Source: an uncultured Thermoplasmata archaeon
Lineage (GTDB): Archaea; Thermoplasmatota; Thermoplasmata; Methanomassiliicoccales; Methanomethylophilaceae
NCBI GenBank assembly: GCA_946545675.1
Contig: CAMNNR010000032.1
Location: 1 to 10,419 of the forward strand
DNA length: 10,419 nucleotides
Reading direction: 5' to 3'
The notes under the pieces are model-generated. The model was not told where the DNA came from. It saw only the letters and a program-made list of their open reading frames with translations, and made no database searches. Each line of letters starts with the position of its first letter. The stretch's first letter is position 1. The translations under genes were made by a program, and so were the position numbers. Positions 5,682-10,419 of this stretch are shown piece after piece.

Positions 5682-5723
5682 AGTTTCTTCCCTCCTTTGA
5701 GGGTAATTGAGGATTTTGCGGTG

Positions 5724-5733
5724 CAATATATAG
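5724..5733 (-). promoter_or_regulatory. TATA box of the aquaporin gene
   Basis: On the minus strand the bases read CTATATATTG, a good archaeal TATA box. Initiation about 25 bases downstream (near 5703) would give a leader of roughly 22 nt containing the GGAGGG ribosome binding site. This supports the start at 5681 over the one at 5726. Confidence 0.65.
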
Positions 5734-5739
5734 ATTATG

Positions 5740-5753
5740 ATGTGAAATCACAT
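5740..5753. promoter_or_regulatory. Palindrome ATGTGA-AA-TCACAT, candidate operator
   Basis: The 6-bp arms are perfect with a 2-bp centre. The palindrome lies just upstream of the aquaporin TATA box, over its BRE side, and about 40 bp upstream of the TATA-like element for the TPR gene. A dimeric winged-helix regulator could sit here and affect one or both genes. It resembles a compressed CRP half-site pair, but spacing and host make CRP itself unlikely. Confidence 0.45.
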
Positions 5754-5793
5754 TTTCCGGCATCTAAACGCTATGAATGTCTGGCCTAGAGCG

Positions 5794-5805
5794 AATATTA
5801 AAAAG
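5794..5805 (+). promoter_or_regulatory. TATA-like element for the TPR gene
   Basis: AATATTAAAAAG is centred about 27 bp before the ATG at 5827, so transcription would begin at or next to the start codon, giving a leaderless mRNA. No Shine-Dalgarno sequence precedes that ATG, which agrees with leaderless translation. Confidence 0.5.
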
Positions 5806-5826
5806 CATAGATGCGATGCTCCCGAT

Positions 5827-8800
5827 ATGTCAGATGGGGCGATTTTTGGGACAAAGGCAGAGGCCACTCTCTGGGCGGATATCAACAAAGCGGACAGCAA
5901 CAGCAATGCGAACAACCGTACCAAGGGATTGGTCGCAGCGCTCACGAAGATCCTCGAGAGCGAGGAACCCGTGGATTCCCGCATCCTCTGCAGGATGATC
6001 GAGATCATCTCCAAGGAGGAGGCCCAGGGCTGGCAGGACGATATCCGCGATTTGGTCGCAAAGAAGAGGCCCCGCGACTGCCACCCATCCCTCACCGCCG
6101 CATCATGTCTCATCACCAAGGGTATGCTCACCGACGCCGAAGCCTACGCCAAAGCGGACGGCGAAGCCCCTGACCGCGCCCTCTACCACTACATAATGGG
6201 AAGGATCGCATTCGCCCGCAACGAACTACGCGAAGCCAAGAACGAACTGGTCCTGGCACTTTGCAGCAACCGCCTCAACCATGACGTCTACGAACTCCTC
6301 AGACAGGTGGAACCGACCGTCAACTGGGCGGCCATCGAAGCCTGCGAGCGTCTTGCCGCAGGCATGGATGCGGATGAACCCTCCTCCGACGGGACCCCCG
6401 AATACGCCCTCTACACCATCTACAAGGAATGGTACTCCGGCAACCACGACAACGCCACCCGCATGCTCATCTCGTCCTCCGGATACATAGACAAGGTTTC
6501 CTCGTATTGTATCCTCTCGGCGAGGATGTCCCGCGACGAAGGCGACTGGCATTCCTGCCAGAAGATGCTGGAGGAAGCCAACCGCGCCATGGAGAACGAT
6601 GTCGCATTACAGTGCGAGATTGGCAACGCCTACCTCGGCGACGGCAGCGCGGATGTTGCCCTGGCCCGCTTCAGGGATGCTGAGGCGTTCGACCTCGCCA
6701 ACCCCTCCGTCGTCAGGGGGATGATTGACGCCGAGATCGCCCTCAAGAAGAACAACGAGGCCAAGCAGATCATCATGGAGTTCCTGACCTCGGAGATGGC
6801 CACCTACAGTGACTATGCGAGATACTGCGACAAACTCTTCGACATGGGCCTTTACAACGAGGCACGCGAAGCCGCCTCCAGGATACTCAACACCCGTCCC
6901 GCTGACGTGGTGGCGTGCGTGATCCTCAGCAAGGTGGCCCTGAGGGAAGGGAATCTCCGCGAAGCGGAATCCTACGCCCGCACCTGTGTGGCCAAGAACC
7001 GTAAGAACCCCGAGGCGCTGGCACAGTTGGCACTTGTATACCTTTCACTGGGACGTCCCGCCAAGGCATCCTCCTTGGCAAGGAAGGCCGTCAACGCCGA
7101 CAAGACCTCCCTGCCCGCCCTCATAGCCCTGATGGACATCTACCGCGAGACCGGCGACAATGACAGGGCCATGGACGCCTGCCGTTCCGTCCTCGAACTC
7201 GATCCCAACAACCAGCAGGCAGCCAACGACCTCGCCACCCTGGAGATGGCCAGTGCCTTCCGCGATGCGGGGGAGGAGGAAGCGGTCCCCGACGTCATCG
7301 GAGGTCAGGATTTTGTTAGATTAATTTCCACCCTTCTGGCGGAAGGGAAGTACACCGAGGTGGAGAAACTCTGCCACGACAACGACCACCGCTTCGGAGG
7401 CATCGGAGCGGTCAGGAGGCTCCGCGGCAATGCGGAGTACGCCCTCGGGGAATACCTGAAGGCATCTGCCTCCTTCGCCTCGGCAGCCGTACTGCTGAAA
7501 GGGGATGCGGAGATCTGGCACTCCAAAGGTCTCGCCGACGAGAAGTTCGGAGACCTCGATTCAGCGGAGGAGGCGTTCGGCAAAGCCGTCCTCCTGGACA
7601 TGTACAACCCCAAATACTGGATCTCCAACGGATGCATCAAGGAGAAGAAGGGGGACCTGGACGGTGCTGTCAAAGCATTCAACCGCGCCATCGAGCTCGA
7701 CCCTGCCTCGCCCTATGCCCTCGTGAGGAAGGCTGCGATATTCGCCAGCAACGGAATGTTCTCCGAGGCCATCAACTTCCTCGACCTGGCCAAGGCTACC
7801 GACCCCAAGAACCCGCTCATCCTCACCGTACAGATGAAGGTGTACGTCAAAGCGGCAAGGTACACCGACGCGGTCCTGATCGGCAGGTCCCTGATGAAGA
7901 AGGATCCCGACGCAGCCACCGTCGCCACCTATGCCCGCGCATGCATGGGAACCGGGGACACCCTCACGGCGAAGAGGGTCCTGCAGAAGGCACTCGGTTC
8001 CGACCCCGATTCTCTGGAATTGCTCACATCCTACCGTGACCTTTGCGTCAGCACATCCGATAACCAGGCCATCATCGACACTTGCGAGACCATCCTCAAG
8101 ATCGATAGCATTGACAAGACCACCAAGAAGATCCTTGCGGATGCCCTCATGAGGGAGGGAAGGAGCGACGAGGCCAACCTCCTGTACACATCGGCCAAGA
8201 ACGATACCGACGAGGTCAAGGAGGACAAGGGAACGGAAGATCCAGTAGCTATGTTCAACATCGCCAAGTCCATGTTCGCCGCAGGCGACCTCTCATCAGC
8301 CGCCAGGCTCACCGACAAGGCGATGTCCGCAGACCCGGACAACATCGATTATGCACTGTTCAGGGCCACTATCTACCGCAAGACCGGGGACAAGAGGGTA
8401 GCTGACATGTTCCTCTCCCAGTATCTCGAGAGGAACCCCAGCAACGGCTCTGTTAACGAAGCCATCGGTGACATGAGATACGAGGACGGTGACTACAAGG
8501 GTGCCGCCGAGGCTTACGGCAAAGCCATCAATGGGGGAATCAACAAACCCTCCCTCTATGTCAAACTCGGTAACGTGCAGGAGAAGATGGGCGCATACAC
8601 CCCCGCCACCAACAGTTACACCACCGCGGTCATGCTGGATCCCCGCGACCCCGAGGCGGGAAGGTGTCTGGCCGGTATGCAACTGAGGTCCAAGGAGTAC
8701 GAGGCCGCACTCCGTACCATCCAGGCTTCCATCGCCACCGAGCCCTCCGCGGAATCGTATGCGCTTCTCGCCCAGATCTACCAGGGCATGAAGGACAGGC

Positions 8801-9513
8801 TGGGAGTCCGCGAAGCATACCAGGGATTCCTCAGGTTCGAGAACGTCTCCGACGAAGCGCTCGAGAGCGTGGTCACCGCTCTGAACAGTGTCGGTCTCAG
8901 GACCGAAGCGGCCATGTTGAAGAACAACTCACCCTTCGGAGACGACGATTCCGAAGATGCGGATACCGATGTGCCAGCAGAGGTGAAGCGCAGTGCGGAG
9001 CGCATGATGCGCCGTGCCTACATGATGGGCGTGGAGGTGACCGATCCCGGCATAGCGGACAGCGTTGTCAGCGACCCCGAGGCAGCCAAGGCTACCCTCA
9101 ACTACCTCATGGACCTCCCCAATTATGGTGATGTGATCTATGGTACCACCGAGGCCGATTACCTGGACAGTCTTTCCTTCAACATCGTCGACAAGAAGAA
9201 GAACATCGATCTGGAGACTCTTACCGTCGAGACCGCTTACCTGGCCGGTAAGGCGAAGGATGCGGACGAGGCGAAACTCCTGCTCTCCTATGTCAGGTCG
9301 GCACGCACTTCCAGACTGCCCCGCGAGATCCCCGCCGAGTTAGAATCACTCGGTAAGGAGACCAACCCTGACAAGACCATCGAGGAGGTAATGCTCGACA
9401 ACGGTGTCGGAGTGTTCGCCGCGAGGATGATATTGGCTTGCGCAAAAAGCAGGAAGAAACAGTCCCAGGATCCGCCGGAAGAGGTCAGTAATCCGTCATC
9501 TGGGACTTCATGA
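5827..9513 (+). CDS. Very large TPR-repeat protein with unidentified C-terminal domain
   Basis: This 1228-residue soluble protein has no signal peptide or membrane helix. Residues about 116-1030 are successive helix-turn-helix units of about 34 residues with TPR spacing (small residue at position 8, Ala at 20, Pro near 32). The clearest are A-FNRAIELDP (7670s), A-DACRSVLELDP (7170s) and A-TNSYTTAVMLDP (8610s). An acidic linker, DDDSEDADTD (about 1039-1048), precedes a roughly 180-residue tail of different character that I cannot place. The tail begins with an Arg/Met-rich helix (RSAERMMRRAYMMG) and includes GVGVFAARMILACAKSRKK near its end. TPR arrays are protein-interaction scaffolds, and no catalytic motif is visible, so function is unassigned. 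I start at 5827 because a TATA-like element lies 27 bp upstream. An in-frame ATG at 5773 would lie before that element and has no ribosome binding site. The 3' end overlaps truD. Confidence 0.88.
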   Translation: MSDGAIFGTKAEATLWADINKADSNSNANNRTKGLVAALTKILESEEPVDSRILCRMIEIISKEEAQGWQDDIRDLVAKKRPRDCHPSLTAASCLITKGMLTDAEAYAKADGEAPDRALYHYIMGRIAFARNELREAKNELVLALCSNRLNHDVYELLRQVEPTVNWAAIEACERLAAGMDADEPSSDGTPEYALYTIYKEWYSGNHDNATRMLISSSGYIDKVSSYCILSARMSRDEGDWHSCQKMLEEANRAMENDVALQCEIGNAYLGDGSADVALARFRDAEAFDLANPSVVRGMIDAEIALKKNNEAKQIIMEFLTSEMATYSDYARYCDKLFDMGLYNEAREAASRILNTRPADVVACVILSKVALREGNLREAESYARTCVAKNRKNPEALAQLALVYLSLGRPAKASSLARKAVNADKTSLPALIALMDIYRETGDNDRAMDACRSVLELDPNNQQAANDLATLEMASAFRDAGEEEAVPDVIGGQDFVRLISTLLAEGKYTEVEKLCHDNDHRFGGIGAVRRLRGNAEYALGEYLKASASFASAAVLLKGDAEIWHSKGLADEKFGDLDSAEEAFGKAVLLDMYNPKYWISNGCIKEKKGDLDGAVKAFNRAIELDPASPYALVRKAAIFASNGMFSEAINFLDLAKATDPKNPLILTVQMKVYVKAARYTDAVLIGRSLMKKDPDAATVATYARACMGTGDTLTAKRVLQKALGSDPDSLELLTSYRDLCVSTSDNQAIIDTCETILKIDSIDKTTKKILADALMREGRSDEANLLYTSAKNDTDEVKEDKGTEDPVAMFNIAKSMFAAGDLSSAARLTDKAMSADPDNIDYALFRATIYRKTGDKRVADMFLSQYLERNPSNGSVNEAIGDMRYEDGDYKGAAEAYGKAINGGINKPSLYVKLGNVQEKMGAYTPATNSYTTAVMLDPRDPEAGRCLAGMQLRSKEYEAALRTIQASIATEPSAESYALLAQIYQGMKDRLGVREAYQGFLRFENVSDEALESVVTALNSVGLRTEAAMLKNNSPFGDDDSEDADTDVPAEVKRSAERMMRRAYMMGVEVTDPGIADSVVSDPEAAKATLNYLMDLPNYGDVIYGTTEADYLDSLSFNIVDKKKNIDLETLTVETAYLAGKAKDADEAKLLLSYVRSARTSRLPREIPAELESLGKETNPDKTIEEVMLDNGVGVFAARMILACAKSRKKQSQDPPEEVSNPSSGTS

Positions 9514-10419
9514 ACTCCCTCATGAGGCAAGTAGCATAATTGCCCTTGGGGAGACTGAATGATACTGTATAGGCACCGTCTTCCTCGGCGGAATAACCGA
9601 GGTCCTTGACGGGACAGAGCACCTCCCTGGTGCTGCCCTCGGAACTGCAATGGGATAATCCGGGGATCACGAAGTCCTCCGCGGTGATCTTCTGCTTATC
9701 GAGGATCTTGCGTTCTATCTCTCCCATCTCCCCTTCAGCAAGGATGCTCTTGCTCCCGTAGAGGCAGATCGTCACGAACGCCTTCTTGAGTCTGACCTGC
9801 CTTTCCACCAGATCGATGTTCTTGGCGGTGACGGTAACGGGGTTCTCGTGATGGGGTACGCCGTCGGCATCCAGGGGGATGACGATGTCTCCCACGGTGG
9901 GTTTGTTCAGGGGCATACCCCTTGAGATCCTCTCGCTGAGCATGAGGTTGAATAGGTACGACTGGTAGGCATGCACGAACATCATCTGCAGGTTCACGGG
10001 CAACTGCGCGATGGCTCCGGGCCAGTCGCCGGGGTTGTCCCCCAGATATCCTACGATGGTCTTCTCGAAGCTCATGGTGTCCGGGAGTTCCCTGCTGAGT
10101 CCGGTCCAGTCGTCTGCCTTGGCCAGCATCTGCCTGGCCTCGGCAGCGGCGGTATCGTAACTCGCCGGTCCCGCGGGATCGCATACGTAGCACCTCACGG
10201 CTCCTTCCAGGTCCCCCCTGACTATGTGTTCCCCCACCTTGTGGGTGATGGGACGTACCACTCCGAACCTCTGCACCCCGAAGTAATTGGGGAATCCGCC
10301 GGTGGATTTGATGTCCGCCATGACCGAGTCGCAGATGGTGCGAACCTCCTCCTTCGGCTTGGGGACCTCGGTGGCACGGATGGAGAATCTGTTGCCGATG
10401 AGGTCGCCTATCTGGAGTT
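9485..10419 (-). CDS. truD: TruD family tRNA pseudouridine synthase (5' end outside window)
   Basis: TruD/Pus7 enzymes isomerise uridine to pseudouridine in tRNA (position 13 in E. coli). The visible 310 residues run from the window edge to TGA at 9485-9487. Family landmarks in order are GNRFSIRA (residues about 8-15 of the visible part), GGFPNYFGVQRFG, HAYQSYLFN, and SLPKGNYATCLMREF near the C-terminus. The frame stays open without a stop from 10321, where the first visible ATG lies, to the edge, so that ATG is internal and the gene continues beyond the window. The catalytic aspartate motif and N-terminal domain lie in the missing part and cannot be checked. The insertion domain between GGFPNYFG and HAYQSYLF is present. 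The gene converges on and overlaps the TPR gene by 29 bp. Confidence 0.93.
   Translation of the reverse strand, partial: LQIGDLIGNRFSIRATEVPKPKEEVRTICDSVMADIKSTGGFPNYFGVQRFGVVRPITHKVGEHIVRGDLEGAVRCYVCDPAGPASYDTAAAEARQMLAKADDWTGLSRELPDTMSFEKTIVGYLGDNPGDWPGAIAQLPVNLQMMFVHAYQSYLFNLMLSERISRGMPLNKPTVGDIVIPLDADGVPHHENPVTVTAKNIDLVERQVRLKKAFVTICLYGSKSILAEGEMGEIERKILDKQKITAEDFVIPGLSHCSSEGSTREVLCPVKDLGYSAEEDGAYTVSFSLPKGNYATCLMREFMKSQMTDY

Larger units (their letters stand above)
5682..5826. other. Divergent promoter region between aquaporin and TPR genes
   Basis: This AT-rich spacer of 145 bp serves both divergent genes. It contains the aquaporin ribosome binding site and TATA box, a perfect palindrome (5740-5753), and a TATA-like element (5794-5805) for the TPR gene. 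Confidence 0.55.

Noticed and set aside
5740..5753. CRP-type binding site
   Set aside because: The half-sites resemble TGTGA/TCACA, but the spacer is 2 rather than 6 bases and the host looks archaeal.
1..10419. CRISPR array, insertion sequence or defence cluster
   Set aside because: No regularly spaced repeats, transposase, nuclease or toxin-antitoxin-like genes are seen; all long frames are explained.

Overview
The window looks like a chromosomal segment of a methanogenic archaeon, most plausibly of the Methanomassiliicoccales (Methanomethylophilus-like). This is inferred, not searched. The grounds are a GC-rich coding sequence with sharply AT-rich spacers, archaeal TATA boxes at about -27 to the predicted transcripts, a tRNA gene without an encoded CCA end, an archaeal-type TruD, and a complete cobalt importer of the kind needed for corrinoid-dependent methyl transfer. 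None of the nine visible stop codons is TAG, which fits an organism that reserves amber for pyrrolysine but does not prove it.

Layout. (1) 1-200: the last 65 or so codons of an unrecognised protein, + strand. (2) 201-786: mostly non-coding, holding tRNA-Gly(UCC) on the minus strand with its own TATA box and T-run terminator, then about 380 bp of AT-rich spacer. The spacer carries several inverted repeats, two candidate promoters and a leader hairpin ahead of cbiM. (3) 787-4922: a tight + strand operon cbiM-cbiN-cbiQ-cbiO-cbiO encoding an ECF-type Co2+ importer: substrate-capture subunit, small accessory subunit, coupling transmembrane subunit and two different ATPases. Both ATPases carry an extra, mutually similar C-terminal domain of about 130 residues. 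(4) 4923-4991: a compact convergent terminator region. (5) 4992-5681, minus strand: an aquaporin with the AqpZ-type water-selective filter. (6) 5682-5826: a divergent promoter region with a perfect palindrome. (7) 5827-9513, + strand: a 1228-residue cytoplasmic protein made almost entirely of TPR-like helical repeats plus an unidentified C-terminal domain. (8) 9485-10419, minus strand: the C-terminal 310 residues of TruD (tRNA pseudouridine synthase), whose stop end overlaps the TPR gene by 29 bp.

The only clear functional unit is the cobalt importer: CbiM/CbiN capture Co2+ at the outer face, CbiQ transmits ATPase motion, and the two CbiO proteins form the nucleotide-binding pair. The aquaporin, TPR protein and TruD look like independent single genes. 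No mobile element, CRISPR array or defence system was found. The most interesting unexplained items are the shared CbiO C-terminal domain, the operator-like palindrome and hairpin ahead of cbiM, and the very large TPR protein with its novel tail.
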